DNA of 64,000 nt from JAWKWH01 sp041397625 (GCA_041397625.1 JAWKWH010000004.1:372001-436000); one strand, 5' to 3'. Positions 1-9,470 are shown, numbered from the stretch's first letter. Translations and numbers: made by a program. The notes: generated by a model from the sequence alone, not told the origin.

Positions 1-67
1 CTTGCGGCATCGCCTGCGCCGTGGCAAAGCGACGGTACGTCCGGCCAACTAGAAAGGGAATGCCGCC

Positions 68-274
68 TTGAAACTCTACCGGTTCCTGAGCGGGCCCGAC
101 GATGCGAGCTTCTGCCATCGGGTCACGGCGGCGCTGAACGATGGCTGGAGGCTGCACGGTTCGCCGGCCTATGCCTTCGATGCCGGCACCGGCGCCATGC
201 GCTGCGGCCAGGCGGTGGTCAAGGAGGTTGAGGGCAGGGACTACGACCCGTCGATGAAGCTTTCCGAACAGTAG
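68..274 (+). CDS. DUF1737 domain small protein
   Basis: A 68-residue protein that matches the DUF1737 pattern (MKLYRFLSG at the N-terminus, a central GW-R-HGSP segment and a C-terminal AVVKEV). The function of this family is not known. It has no signal peptide or membrane segment. The start is a TTG preceded by a purine-rich GAAAGGGAA stretch about ten bases upstream. It stands alone and converges with the metallopeptidase gene that follows on the other strand. Confidence 0.75.
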   Translation: MKLYRFLSGPDDASFCHRVTAALNDGWRLHGSPAYAFDAGTGAMRCGQAVVKEVEGRDYDPSMKLSEQ

Positions 275-305
275 CCGGCATTGCCGATACGACCGGCATC
301 GGCCG

Positions 306-743
306 TTATGGCCGGTCGGTCACGTCGGCGTCGGCCTCGATGCGCTCCATGTCCTCGTCGGAAAGGCCGAAATGGTGGCCGAGTTCGTGGATCAGCACAT
401 GGGTGATGATGTCGCCCAGCGTCTCCTCGTTTTCCGACCAGTAGTCGAGGATGGCGCGGCGATAGAGCGTGATGCGGTTCTCGCCCTCGCCGGTCTGCGG
501 GTTCCAGCGCTCGGCGATGCCGCGCCCCTCGAACAGGCCGAGCAGGTCGAACGGCGTTTCCAGCGCCAGGTCGTCCATGATCTCCTCGGTCGGGTATTCG
601 GCGATCTGGATGATGACGCCGCCGGTCAGTTCCCTGAACGCCGCCGGCAGGTGCGCGTAGGCCTCGATCGCCAGCATTTCCAGCTCGTCAAGCGACGGGG
701 AATACCGGTCTCGCCACAAGCGTGTCTCGTAGATGCGGGCCAT
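306..743 (-). CDS. Zincin-like metallopeptidase family protein
   Basis: A predicted minigluzincin-type metallopeptidase of about 145 residues. The signature is HELGHH near the C-terminus (the family's HExxH zinc site with an extra histidine), inside an acidic context that ends in DEDMERIEADAD. The frame is open 28 codons further, up to 827, but I start at the ATG at 743 because family members begin close to the RIYETRLW-like segment and the upstream extension is basic and low-complexity. Substrates of the family are not established. It is divergent from the imuA operon. Confidence 0.75.
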   Translation of the reverse strand: MARIYETRLWRDRYSPSLDELEMLAIEAYAHLPAAFRELTGGVIIQIAEYPTEEIMDDLALETPFDLLGLFEGRGIAERWNPQTGEGENRITLYRRAILDYWSENEETLGDIITHVLIHELGHHFGLSDEDMERIEADADVTDRP

Positions 744-914
744 TCTTGTCCTGGATCGATCACCGTTCGGGTTCGCGCCGTGCCTGCGCATATATAGGCT
801 GACAATCCGGTTTGCGAGATTTTTCACCCGCAGACCATGCCCGGAGCAGCTCCGCTACAGGAAAAGATTCTTATCTCCCCTCTTGACTCTTTTCGATCGC
901 TCTGGAATCGATAA

Positions 915-929
915 GAACATAACAGGAAC
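915..929 (+). promoter_or_regulatory. LexA operator of the imuA-imuB-dnaE2 operon
   Basis: GAAC, seven bases (ATAACAG), GAAC: on the opposite strand this is GTTC-N7-GTTC, the direct-repeat SOS box bound by LexA in alphaproteobacteria. It lies about 35 bp upstream of the imuA start, where an operator overlapping the promoter is expected. It implies DNA-damage induction of the three downstream genes. Confidence 0.85.
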
Positions 930-965
930 ATTCATCGTTGAAATCCCGTTGGGAGCATGGGTGGC

Positions 966-1973
966 ATGGCGCAAAACGCCGTGGCGCGAGAGCTTTTGCC
1001 TGCCTTGCGCCGCAGAATCGCTGCGATCGAGGACCGGCCGCCGGAACGGTTTACCGTTGCGGCCGGGCAGTCGGCCTGTCCGGCAAGCGGCGGGACCGAC
1101 GCCCGCGCCGGGACAGTACTTCTACGCCAGGGCGGCATGCCCGCCATTGCCGCCGGCCCGGCACCTGTCGCGGCCAACCGCAACGCGACCGTGGCCGATG
1201 TCGTGGCCACCGGCGCGGCGGGGTTCGACCGGGCGCTCGGCGGCGGCCTGGCGCGGGCGGCCCTTTGCGAGATTCACGGACTTCAGGCGCGCGACGCCGG
1301 CGCCGTGACCGGATTTGCGCTGGCGCTCGCCAGCCTTGCCCGCCGCAGCCAGGCCGGCGCCGGCGCGGCGCCGCTATTGTGGGTGGGCGCGGCCGATCTG
1401 GCCGGCGAGGCCGGCTTTCCCCATGCGCCGGCCATCGAGGCGCTGTTCGGCATTCCCGACCATGCGCTGCTGTTTGCCCGCGCGCGAAGGCCGCTCGACG
1501 CGCTGTGGATCGCCGGCGAGGCGGCCGGCCTTGCCGCGCTTGCCGCCGTCATCGTCGAAATCCGCGGCGACCCGGCAAGCCTCGACCTGACGGCGACCCG
1601 GCGCCTGCAGCGCCGGGCACGCGCCGCCGGCAGGCCCGTCTTCCTGCTGCGCCTGTCGGCGGCACCGGCGCCGACGGCCGCCCCGGTGCGTTTCCGCGTC
1701 GCCGCCGCGCACGCCCGTCCGCGCGAAATTTTCGGTCGGCCGCTACCCGGTTCGCTGGGCATGCCCGCCTTTGCCGTCACCATCGACAAATGCCGCGCCA
1801 ATCCCGGCCGGCAGTTCATGCTGGAGTGGAACACCGATGAGCACCGCCTCCATCCGCGACAACCGCAGGATCCTGTCGCTGTGGTTCCCGTATCTGCCGA
1901 CCGACAGGATCATGCGCCAGCGCCTCGGCCGGTCGTGGCGCGCCGACCCGGCGACCGCCGCCAGGCGGGCTGA
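966..1973 (+). CDS. imuA: ImuA, RecA/SulA-like mutasome protein
   Basis: First gene of the SOS mutagenesis cassette. ImuA is a RecA-like protein that works with ImuB and the error-prone polymerase DnaE2 in damage-induced mutagenesis. The RecA-like region starts around residues 75-100 (GFDRALGGGLARAALCEIHG), where the family has a degenerate nucleotide-binding segment, followed by alternating hydrophobic strands. An ATG also exists at 957, but the GGGAG ribosome-binding site at 951-955 fits the ATG at 966 better. The 3' end overlaps imuB by 137 bases in another frame, so the last 45 codons are doubly coding. The operon carries a LexA box. Confidence 0.85.
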   Translation: MAQNAVARELLPALRRRIAAIEDRPPERFTVAAGQSACPASGGTDARAGTVLLRQGGMPAIAAGPAPVAANRNATVADVVATGAAGFDRALGGGLARAALCEIHGLQARDAGAVTGFALALASLARRSQAGAGAAPLLWVGAADLAGEAGFPHAPAIEALFGIPDHALLFARARRPLDALWIAGEAAGLAALAAVIVEIRGDPASLDLTATRRLQRRARAAGRPVFLLRLSAAPAPTAAPVRFRVAAAHARPREIFGRPLPGSLGMPAFAVTIDKCRANPGRQFMLEWNTDEHRLHPRQPQDPVAVVPVSADRQDHAPAPRPVVARRPGDRRQAG

Positions 1974-3456
1974 CCATCCGCCGCTGGCGGTCAGCCATGA
2001 CGACCGCAATGCAAGACGCATCGCCGCGCTCTGCGAGCGTGCCGCCGGCCTTGGCCTGAAGCGAGGCATGGGGCTGACCGACGCCCGCGCCATGTATCCG
2101 GCACTCGAATTCGTCGAAGCCGATATCGATGCCGACCGCCGGCTGATCGCCGGCCTGGCCGACTGGTGCGACCGCTATACGCCGCTGGTGGCGCTCGATG
2201 GCGGCGACGGGCTCTATCTCGACATTACCGGCTGCACGCATCTGTTCGGCGGCGAGGAACGGCTTATGGCCGACCTGCTCGGCCGCCTGTTCGACCAGGG
2301 GTTCGACATACGCGCCGGCCTTGCCTCCACGCCCGGCATGGCCTGGGCGGCGGCGCGCCATCTCGCACCCGCCGGCGGCAAGGGCGGCATCATCGCACCC
2401 GGCCGGGAGGCCGAGGCGCTGGCGCCGCTGGCGCTTGGCGCGCTCCGCCTCGGCGCCGAAATTGTGACGCGGCTTGAAAGCGTCGGCTTGAGAACCGTCG
2501 GCACGATCCTGCATGCGCCGCGCGCGCCGCTTGCCCGGCGCTACGGCCGGCAATTGCTCGACCGGCTCGACCAGGCGCTCGGCCGGCTCGACGAACCGCT
2601 GTCGCCGCGCCTTGCCGTGGCCGCGCTTTCCGTCGAACGCCGCCTGGCCGAGCCGGTATCGCGGACGGAGGACATCGAGCGGCTGACCGGCCTTCTGTGC
2701 GCGACGCTGAAGACCCATCTGGAACAGCGCGGCGAAGGAGCAAGGGCGCTCGAACTGGCGCTTTTCCGCGTCGACGGCGCCGTCCAGCGCATTGCCATCG
2801 GCCTGTCGCGACCGGCGCGCGATCCGCCGGTCATCGAGCGCCTGTTCGCCGAGCGGCTGACCGCGCTGGCAGAGGCGATCGACACCGGCTATGGCTACGA
2901 GGTCGTGCGCCTGTCGGTGCTGGCCGCCGCCGCGTTCGACGACCGGCAGGGCGACCTTGCCGGCGACGGGCTGGCACGGCACGAGGACCTTGCCCGGCTG
3001 GTCGACCGCCTTAATGCCCGGCTCGGCAGGGCCACGATCTTCCAGCCGGTGGCACAACAGAGCCACATACCCGAGCGCACCGTCGGCGCCGTTGCCTTTG
3101 TCGGCCTCGTTGCCGACGAGGCGGTCCGGGAGACCGGCTCGTCACCGGAGCCCGCAATCGTGGCGCCGCGGCCGATCAGGCTGTTTAAGCGGCCGGAGCC
3201 GGTCGAGGCGGTGGCCGAGGTGCCGGAAGGCCCGCCGGTCACCTTCCGCTGGCGCCGCGCGCTGCACCGGGTAGTCGCCGCCGAGGGACCGGAACGCATC
3301 GAGCCGGAATGGTGGCGCGAGGAAGACGGCAAGCCGCGCGACTATTACCGCATCGAGGACGAGGCCGGCCGGCGCTACTGGCTTTACCGCCAGGGCCTCT
3401 ATTCGGCCGCCGCCGCCGACCTGCCGCGCTGGTTCATGCACGGGATATTCGCCTAA
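1837..3456 (+). CDS. imuB: ImuB, inactive Y-family DNA polymerase
   Basis: A Y-family polymerase homologue of 539 residues, the scaffold of the ImuA-ImuB-DnaE2 translesion complex, which links DnaE2 to the sliding clamp. The N-terminus reads ILSLWFPYLPTDR where active Y-family enzymes have an acidic VDMDAFYASVE-like motif, so the catalytic aspartates are absent, as is normal for ImuB. The palm/finger segments (LDGGDGLYLDITGCTHLFGG) and helix-hairpin-helix region follow. The chosen ATG at 1837 is preceded by GGAGTGG; an in-frame upstream ATG at 1771 lies deep inside imuA. The stop overlaps the dnaE2 start by one base (TAATG), which suggests translational coupling. Confidence 0.9.
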   Translation: MSTASIRDNRRILSLWFPYLPTDRIMRQRLGRSWRADPATAARRADHPPLAVSHDDRNARRIAALCERAAGLGLKRGMGLTDARAMYPALEFVEADIDADRRLIAGLADWCDRYTPLVALDGGDGLYLDITGCTHLFGGEERLMADLLGRLFDQGFDIRAGLASTPGMAWAAARHLAPAGGKGGIIAPGREAEALAPLALGALRLGAEIVTRLESVGLRTVGTILHAPRAPLARRYGRQLLDRLDQALGRLDEPLSPRLAVAALSVERRLAEPVSRTEDIERLTGLLCATLKTHLEQRGEGARALELALFRVDGAVQRIAIGLSRPARDPPVIERLFAERLTALAEAIDTGYGYEVVRLSVLAAAAFDDRQGDLAGDGLARHEDLARLVDRLNARLGRATIFQPVAQQSHIPERTVGAVAFVGLVADEAVRETGSSPEPAIVAPRPIRLFKRPEPVEAVAEVPEGPPVTFRWRRALHRVVAAEGPERIEPEWWREEDGKPRDYYRIEDEAGRRYWLYRQGLYSAAAADLPRWFMHGIFA

Positions 3457-6400
3457 TGGCGCATGCAGGCGACATGATGCCGGCCTTCGCCGAATTCGCC
3501 GTGCAGTCGAATTTCTCCTTCCTGCGCGGAGCCTCGCATCCCGAGGAACTGGCGGTGACGGCAAAAAGGCTCGGCCTTGCCGCCCTCGGCCTTGCCGACC
3601 GCAACACCGTGGCCGGCGTCGTGCGCGCCCACCAGGCGGCCAGGGAGGCGGGGCTTTCCTATCATCCCGGCAGCCGTCTGGTCTTTTCCGACAGCCCCTT
3701 CGAAATTCTCGCCTATCCGGCGGACCGCGGCGGCTGGGCGCATCTCTGCCGCATGCTGACGGCGGCCAACATGCGCGGCGAAAAGGGCGCGCCCGATCTT
3801 CGCGCCGCCGACCTGCTCGAGTGGGGCGAGGCACTGGAGCTTGCCGTGCTATGGCGCGCCGACCAAACGGCTAACGACTGCATCGCGCTCGTCGAAACGC
3901 TTGCCGGTGCGTTTGGCGATGCCGTCCGGCTCGCCGTTGCCCCCGTCTACGGCCCGGCCGACCGCTACGAGATCGAGTGCGCCGCGGCCGCCGCGGCAAG
4001 GGCCGGCGTGGCGCTGATGGCGGTCAACGATGCGCTCTATCACGACCCCGGGCGCCGGCCGCTTCAGGACGTGCTGACCGCCATCCGCCGACATGTGCCG
4101 GTAGGCCGGGCCGGCTACGACCTGCTGCCCAATGCCGAACGCCATTTGAAGAGCCCGCGCGAGATGGCCCGGCTGTTTGCCGGCCACGAGGCGGCGCTGG
4201 CCGAGACCGTGAATTTCGCCGGGCGCCTTTCCTTTTCGCTCGACGAGCTGAAATACAACTACCCGCAGGAATGTTTCGGCGAGGGCGCCACACCGCAGCA
4301 GGAGCTGGAGCGGCTGGCCTGGCTGGGCGCCGCCAAAAAATATCCGGACGGCGTTCCCAACAGGATCAAGGCCCAGATCCGCCACGAGTTGGCGCTGATC
4401 GAGGAGCTTGAATACGCGCCCTATTTCCTCACCGTCCACGACATCATGCAGTTCGCCCGCAGCCAGGGCATTTTGTGCCAGGGTCGCGGCTCGGCCGCCA
4501 ATTCCACCATCTGCTACTGCATCGAGATCACCGCCGTCGACCCGACGATGGCCGACCTCCTGTTCGAGCGCTTCATCTCGCCGGAGCGGCGCGAGCCGCC
4601 CGACATCGACGTCGATTTCGAGCATGAGCGCCGCGAGGAGGTGATCCAGTATATCTACGGCAGATACGGCCGCCATCGCACCGGCCTTGCCGCCACCGTC
4701 ATCACCTACCGCTCACGCTCGGCCATGCGCGAAGTGGCCAAGGCGATGGGACTTTCAGGCGATGTAATGGCGGCATTGTCGGGTTCGATCTGGGGCTGGT
4801 CGTCGGGCGAACTCGGCGAGCGCGAGGCCCGGGCCGCCGGCCTCGACATGGCCGATACCGCCACGCGCCACACGCTGGCGCTCGCCACCGAGATCACCGG
4901 CTTTCCCCGCCACCTGTCGCAGCATGTCGGCGGTTTCGTCATCACCGAGGACCGGCTCGACGAGGTGGTGCCGATCACCCGCACGGCGATGGAGGACCGC
5001 ACCATGGTCGAATGGGACAAGGACGATCTCGACGCACTCGGCATGCTGAAGATCGACATCCTGGCGCTCGGTATGCTGACCTGCCTCGGCCGCGCCTTCA
5101 AGCTGCTGGAAGACCACTACGATCGGCCGATGTCGCTCGCCTCGATGCCGAAGGAGGACAAACGTGTCTACGACATGATCTGCCGGGCCGACACGCTCGG
5201 CGTCTTCCAGATCGAATCGCGTGCCCAGATGTCGATGCTGCCGCGCCTGCGGCCGCGCGAGTTCTACGACCTCGTCATCGAGGTGGCGATCGTGCGGCCC
5301 GGGCCGATCCAGGGCGACATGGTGCACCCCTATCTACGACGGCGCCAGAAAATCGAGGAGGTCACCTATCCGAGCGAGGCGCTGAGGAAGGTGCTCGGCA
5401 AGACCATGGGCGTGCCGCTGTTCCAGGAACAGGCCATGCAGATCGCCATCGTCGCCGCCGGCTTCGCGCCCGGCGAAGCCGACCGGTTGCGCCGCGCCAT
5501 GGCCACCTTCCGCCGCGTCGGCACCATCCACACCTTCCAGCAGAAGATGATCGACGGCATGGTCGCCAATGGCTACGAGAAGGACTATGCCGAGCGCTGC
5601 TTTCGCCAGATCGAGGGCTTCGGCGAATACGGCTTTCCCGAAAGCCATGCCGCCTCGTTCGCGCTTCTGGTCTATGCCTCGTGCTGGCTGAAATGCTTCT
5701 ATCCCGATGTGTTCTGTGCCGCGATGCTGAACTCGCAGCCCATGGGCTTCTACGCCCCGGCGCAACTGGTGCGCGACGCCCGCGAACACGGCGTCGAGGT
5801 CAGGCCCGTCGACATCAACCATTCCGGCTGGGAAAGCCTGCTTGAGCCGGCCGGTTTCGATGCCGCAAATGTCGAGGCACGCCACGCCTCGATGCGCGGG
5901 GTCATCCGCACGGCCCGCGCGGTGCGGCTCGGCCTGCACCGGATCAAGGGTTTCGGCGAGGAGGACGCGGGCCGGCTGGTGGCCGCGCGCCGCGCCGGCT
6001 ACGATTCGGTGCGCGACCTGTGGCTGCGCTCGGGCCTCGAGGTCGCTGCCATCGCCAGGCTGGCCGAGGCCGACGCCTTCCGCTCGCTCGGACTCGACCG
6101 CCGCGCCGCGCTCTGGGCCGTCCAGGCGCTCGGCGCCAGCACGGCAGCCGAACGCCTGCCGCTGTTCGACCTGCCGGGGGGGCGGCCGCGCGAAAACGAG
6201 CCGGATGTCGATCTGCCGGCGATGCCGCTCGGCGAGCATGTGATCCATGACTACCGCGCATTGTCGATGTCGCTGAAGGCCCACCCGGTCTCCTTCCTGC
6301 GCATGCGCCTGGCGGCGACCGGCGCCATCGAAAGCCGCGCGCTGATGAACATCGCCAACGGCCGCCGCGTCGCGGTGGCCGGCCTGGTGCTGGTACGCCA

Positions 6401-6815
6401 GCGGCCGGGCTCGGCCAAGGGCGTCATCTTCATGACCATCGAGGACGAAACCGGCATCGCCAACATCATCGTCTGGCCGAAGACCTTCGAGCGGTTCCGG
6501 CCGCTGGTGCTCGGCTCGCGTTTCGTCGGCGTCAGCGGCCGGCTGCAATGCGAATCCGGCGTCATCCACATCATCGCCGAGCGCATCGTCGATCTGACCC
6601 CCTGGCTTGCCGAACTGTCGGAAAAGGCACCGTCCATCGACAGCCTGGCCAATGGCGACGAGGTGCGCCGGCCGATCGCCGACATGGGCCGGCGCGTCAC
6701 GCCGCGCTCGCGGCTCATCCAGCTGATGCGCGAGCAGCCCGAACTGAAGGGCGACTACGAGCGCCTCGCCGCACCGGTCGGCAAGGTGATGCCCAAGGGG
6801 CGCAACTTTCATTGA
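3456..6815 (+). CDS. dnaE2: DnaE2, error-prone DNA polymerase III alpha subunit
   Basis: The 1119-residue catalytic subunit of damage-induced translesion synthesis. The N-terminal PHP domain begins at FAEFAVQSNFSFLRGASHPEEL. The polymerase active-site motif PDIDVDFEHERREEV gives acidic residues near D383, D385 and D387. A C-terminal OB-fold is visible at GVIFMTIEDETGIANIIVW. The length fits DnaE2 (about 1050-1150) and is slightly shorter than replicative DnaE1. It begins on the last base of the imuB stop codon, so the frame's earlier start at 3309 is not used. It shares the LexA-controlled promoter at 915-929. Confidence 0.95.
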   Translation: MAHAGDMMPAFAEFAVQSNFSFLRGASHPEELAVTAKRLGLAALGLADRNTVAGVVRAHQAAREAGLSYHPGSRLVFSDSPFEILAYPADRGGWAHLCRMLTAANMRGEKGAPDLRAADLLEWGEALELAVLWRADQTANDCIALVETLAGAFGDAVRLAVAPVYGPADRYEIECAAAAAARAGVALMAVNDALYHDPGRRPLQDVLTAIRRHVPVGRAGYDLLPNAERHLKSPREMARLFAGHEAALAETVNFAGRLSFSLDELKYNYPQECFGEGATPQQELERLAWLGAAKKYPDGVPNRIKAQIRHELALIEELEYAPYFLTVHDIMQFARSQGILCQGRGSAANSTICYCIEITAVDPTMADLLFERFISPERREPPDIDVDFEHERREEVIQYIYGRYGRHRTGLAATVITYRSRSAMREVAKAMGLSGDVMAALSGSIWGWSSGELGEREARAAGLDMADTATRHTLALATEITGFPRHLSQHVGGFVITEDRLDEVVPITRTAMEDRTMVEWDKDDLDALGMLKIDILALGMLTCLGRAFKLLEDHYDRPMSLASMPKEDKRVYDMICRADTLGVFQIESRAQMSMLPRLRPREFYDLVIEVAIVRPGPIQGDMVHPYLRRRQKIEEVTYPSEALRKVLGKTMGVPLFQEQAMQIAIVAAGFAPGEADRLRRAMATFRRVGTIHTFQQKMIDGMVANGYEKDYAERCFRQIEGFGEYGFPESHAASFALLVYASCWLKCFYPDVFCAAMLNSQPMGFYAPAQLVRDAREHGVEVRPVDINHSGWESLLEPAGFDAANVEARHASMRGVIRTARAVRLGLHRIKGFGEEDAGRLVAARRAGYDSVRDLWLRSGLEVAAIARLAEADAFRSLGLDRRAALWAVQALGASTAAERLPLFDLPGGRPRENEPDVDLPAMPLGEHVIHDYRALSMSLKAHPVSFLRMRLAATGAIESRALMNIANGRRVAVAGLVLVRQRPGSAKGVIFMTIEDETGIANIIVWPKTFERFRPLVLGSRFVGVSGRLQCESGVIHIIAERIVDLTPWLAELSEKAPSIDSLANGDEVRRPIADMGRRVTPRSRLIQLMREQPELKGDYERLAAPVGKVMPKGRNFH

Positions 6816-6833
6816 AGGGTGAGGTCCGCCGCC

Positions 6834-7394
6834 TCAGCCGAGCATCTGGTCCATGCGGCGAAAGCTCTCCGACAGCACCGCGGCATCCTTCAGCGCGAAG
6901 GCGAGCATCATACCGCCCTGCCACTCGGCAACCGCACTGCGCGCCGTTGCCAGCGCCAGCGACGGCCGCACGCCGGTACGCCCCAGTTCGCGGGCGATGA
7001 ACCCTGTCAGCAGCTCGAAGCTCTCGCCCGCCCGTTTCGACGCATCCGGTGCCGCGATCGAGAAATCGCGCACCGCAAAGGCGATCGGACAACCATGGGC
7101 GACGCGGCTTTTCAGGCTGCGCGCCAGGCGCGTTACAAGGAGCGCCAGCCGCTCGCGCGGCCTGTCGTGCTCATGCTCGATTTCCGACAGCATCGCCCCG
7201 GTCTCGTCAACGAACACATCGGCCACCGCCATGGCGAAACCGGCCTTGCTGCGGAAGTAATAATAGATATTGCCAAGCGGCACATCGGCCGCCCGCGCGA
7301 TGTCGGCAAGACTGGTCGCCGCATAGCCCTGCTGCCAGAACAGCCGCGCCGCCGCGGCCACCAGCGCCGCCCGGTTTTTCTCGCCGCGTTTCAT
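6834..7394 (-). CDS. TetR/AcrR family transcriptional regulator
   Basis: A 186-residue TetR-type repressor. The N-terminal helix-turn-helix is clear (LFWQQGYAATSLADIARAAD, then VPLGNIYYYFRSK), followed by an all-helical ligand domain with GCPIAFAVRDF, a segment seen in YxaF/LmrA-like TetR regulators. It is convergent with dnaE2 and is followed on the same strand by Trm112-like and LON genes. No adjacent efflux or enzyme gene identifies its target, so the effector is unknown. Confidence 0.85.
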   Translation of the reverse strand: MKRGEKNRAALVAAAARLFWQQGYAATSLADIARAADVPLGNIYYYFRSKAGFAMAVADVFVDETGAMLSEIEHEHDRPRERLALLVTRLARSLKSRVAHGCPIAFAVRDFSIAAPDASKRAGESFELLTGFIARELGRTGVRPSLALATARSAVAEWQGGMMLAFALKDAAVLSESFRRMDQMLG

Positions 7395-7457
7395 CGGCTG
7401 CTATCCCACAGCGACGCCTGTGCGTCCGTCAACCCTTTTCGGGCCCGTTCTAGATAT

Positions 7458-7655
7458 TCAGCCCTCGATTACCCGCGCCTCGGAGGGCAGCATCACCGGT
7501 ACGCCGTCACGTACCGGATAGGCAAGTCCCGCCGACCTGGAGACGAGTTCGCCGGCTTCGGCGTCATAGTGGAGCGGACCCTTGCTCAACGGGCAGGCGA
7601 GCAGGTCGAGCAGTTTCGGATCGATCGTGGCGTTGCGTTCGCGTTTGCTCATCAT
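7458..7655 (-). CDS. Trm112 family protein
   Basis: A 65-residue Trm112-like protein with the family core LLDLLACPLSKGPLHYD and the C-terminal YPVRDGVPVMLPSEAR. In eukaryotes Trm112 activates methyltransferases; the bacterial relatives are small zinc-ribbon-like proteins of unsettled role. Only one of the usual cysteines is visible (CPLSKG), so metal binding may be lost. Two adjacent ATGs (7655 and 7652) are possible starts. It lies 17 bases downstream of the LON-domain gene on the same strand, probably in the same transcript. Confidence 0.8.
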   Translation of the reverse strand: MMSKRERNATIDPKLLDLLACPLSKGPLHYDAEAGELVSRSAGLAYPVRDGVPVMLPSEARVIEG

Positions 7656-7672
7656 ATGCCTCGTCCGGTCAG

Positions 7673-8341
7673 CTATTGCAGGCTGGTACCGGGGTCGCTG
7701 TCGCGCGCCAACGCCATCTCGGTGATGGCCACCAGCGTTTCCGCCCGGGTTTTCAGGTCCGGCGCCTCCAGGAGCGCCTGTTTTTCCGCCGGCCCGTATG
7801 GCGACATCATCGACAGCGCGTTGACCAGCGTGCCGTTTTCCGCCCGGCTGACACTCTTCCAGTCGGCTTCCATGCCATTGGCCTCCAGATAGTCGCGAAA
7901 CGCCTTGAGCAGGGCTTCGCGATCGACCTCGTCGGCGCCGTTCGACGGATCGAGGTCGGCGGCGAACGGCGCGATCTGGCACTGCCGGTAGGGCGTTCTG
8001 ACGGCGAGCTCCTCGACCACGCGGAAGCGGCAGATACCCTGCAGAGAGATCAGGTAGCGGCCGTCGCCGGATTCGGCCATCGAAGTGATGCGTCCGCAAC
8101 AACCGACGTCGCAGAGTTCCGGTTCGCCATCCTTGCGCACCGCGCCGTCGAGCCGCGGTTGGATCATGCCGATGACGCGCTTGCCGCCGATCGCGTCATC
8201 GATCATCGCCAGATAGCGTGGCTCGAAAATGTTGAGCGGCATGCGGCCTTCCGGCAGCAGCAATGCGGCGGCGAGCGGAAACACGGCAATCCGCTCCGGC
8301 AGATCGGAGGCCTTGGCGTAATGTGCGTTGCCTGCCTGCAA
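7673..8341 (-). CDS. LON peptidase N-terminal substrate-binding domain protein
   Basis: A 222-residue protein made only of the LON substrate-binding domain, without ATPase or protease. The PUA-like fold motif is recognisable: IAVFPLAAALLLPEGRMPLNIFEPRYLAMI, then GMIQP and the YLISLQGICRFRV strand pair. Stand-alone LON-N proteins are common in alphaproteobacteria next to thioredoxin and Trm112-like genes, exactly as here; their biochemical role is not known. The start ATG at 8341 gives the expected length. Confidence 0.85.
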   Translation of the reverse strand: MQAGNAHYAKASDLPERIAVFPLAAALLLPEGRMPLNIFEPRYLAMIDDAIGGKRVIGMIQPRLDGAVRKDGEPELCDVGCCGRITSMAESGDGRYLISLQGICRFRVVEELAVRTPYRQCQIAPFAADLDPSNGADEVDREALLKAFRDYLEANGMEADWKSVSRAENGTLVNALSMMSPYGPAEKQALLEAPDLKTRAETLVAITEMALARDSDPGTSLQ

Positions 8342-8456
8342 TCCTCGTTCCTTTCGCCGCTGCCGGGCCGTCGCCCGATGTCATGACCTAATGTGGCGCG
8401 CTGTCGCCCGAACTCAAGACCGGCTCCGGCAACCTCGCCGGCGATGGCCGAAGCAA

Positions 8457-9470
8457 TCAGGAAAACAGCAGCGAGGACAGTTTGCGCCTCGCCGACAGCG
8501 TCGCCTCGTCGTCGGCGCCCCATGCCTCGAAGAACTGCAGCAACTGCCCGCGCGCGCCGTCATCGTTCCATGCGCGGTCGCGGCGGACAATCTCGAGCAG
8601 ACCGTCGGCCGCCTGCTGGCGGTTGCCGAGCGCATTGTCGATCATGGCAAGATCGAAGCGGGCCTGATGGTCGTCGGCATCTTCCTCCAGCCGGCGCGCC
8701 AGCGCCGCCGGATCGCCGAGACCGGCAACCTGTTCGGCAAGCGCGATGCGGGCACGCACGCCGGCGACGGCCGGATTGTCGCGGTCGGCCTCCGGCACCG
8801 AATCGAGAACCTGCTTTGCCTGCTCCACTTCGCCGAGCCCGTGCAGGGCGGCCGCAAGACCGCCGAGCGCATCGGCGTTTTCAGGATGCTGCTGGGCGAT
8901 CGCCGAGAACATCTGACCGGCCTTGGCGAAATCTTCCGCCTCCAGCAGCGCGTTGGCCGCCTCGACGGCCTCGGCCACCCGGTCGCCGGCCTTGCCGCCG
9001 CCGAGCTTGGCGACGAATTCACGGATCTGGCTTTCCGGTATCGCGCCCATGAAGCCGTCGACCGGCTGGCCGTCCTTGAAGGCGAACACCGCGGGAATCG
9101 ACTGGACTCCGAGCTGGCCGGCGACGGCCGGATGTTCGTCGATGTTCATCTTCACCAGCTTCACCGCGCCGCCGGCCTCGCGCACCACTTTCTCCAGGGT
9201 GGGCTGCAACTGCTTGCACGGCCCGCACCACGGCGCCCAGAAATCGACGATGACCGGCTGATTGCGCGATTCCTGGATCACATCGGCGGCAAAATCGGCC
9301 GTCGTCGTGTCCTTGATCAGTTCGCCGGACGCGGCCGGCGCGTCACCGAGCATGATCTCCGCATTCGCGTCAGCCGGCTGATCCGCGGGCTCCTGCTCCG
9401 CGCCGAAACTGACATTCGTGGTGTAGCCGGACGAGCCGCTGCCATAGGGGTTGTTACCACCGGTCATCAT
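8457..9470 (-). CDS. trxA: Thioredoxin with C-terminal TPR region (CnoX/YbbN type)
   Basis: A thioredoxin domain (about residues 50-155) with the active-site motif WAPWCGPCKQ, followed by a helical tetratricopeptide-like half. This is the CnoX/YbbN architecture, a holdase chaperone linked to GroEL and redox stress in other bacteria. The intact CGPC suggests redox activity, unlike E. coli YbbN. The glycine- and asparagine-rich N-terminal tail looks disordered. Starts at 9479, 9470 and 9467 are possible; GAGG just upstream favours 9470 or 9467. The gene is followed by the LON and Trm112-like genes on the same strand. Confidence 0.88.
   Translation of the reverse strand: MMTGGNNPYGSGSSGYTTNVSFGAEQEPADQPADANAEIMLGDAPAASGELIKDTTTADFAADVIQESRNQPVIVDFWAPWCGPCKQLQPTLEKVVREAGGAVKLVKMNIDEHPAVAGQLGVQSIPAVFAFKDGQPVDGFMGAIPESQIREFVAKLGGGKAGDRVAEAVEAANALLEAEDFAKAGQMFSAIAQQHPENADALGGLAAALHGLGEVEQAKQVLDSVPEADRDNPAVAGVRARIALAEQVAGLGDPAALARRLEEDADDHQARFDLAMIDNALGNRQQAADGLLEIVRRDRAWNDDGARGQLLQFFEAWGADDEATLSARRKLSSLLFS

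Noticed and set aside
1..52. End of an upstream gene (frame stopping at TAG 50-52)
   Set aside because: Only 16 codons are visible and nothing in them is recognisable.
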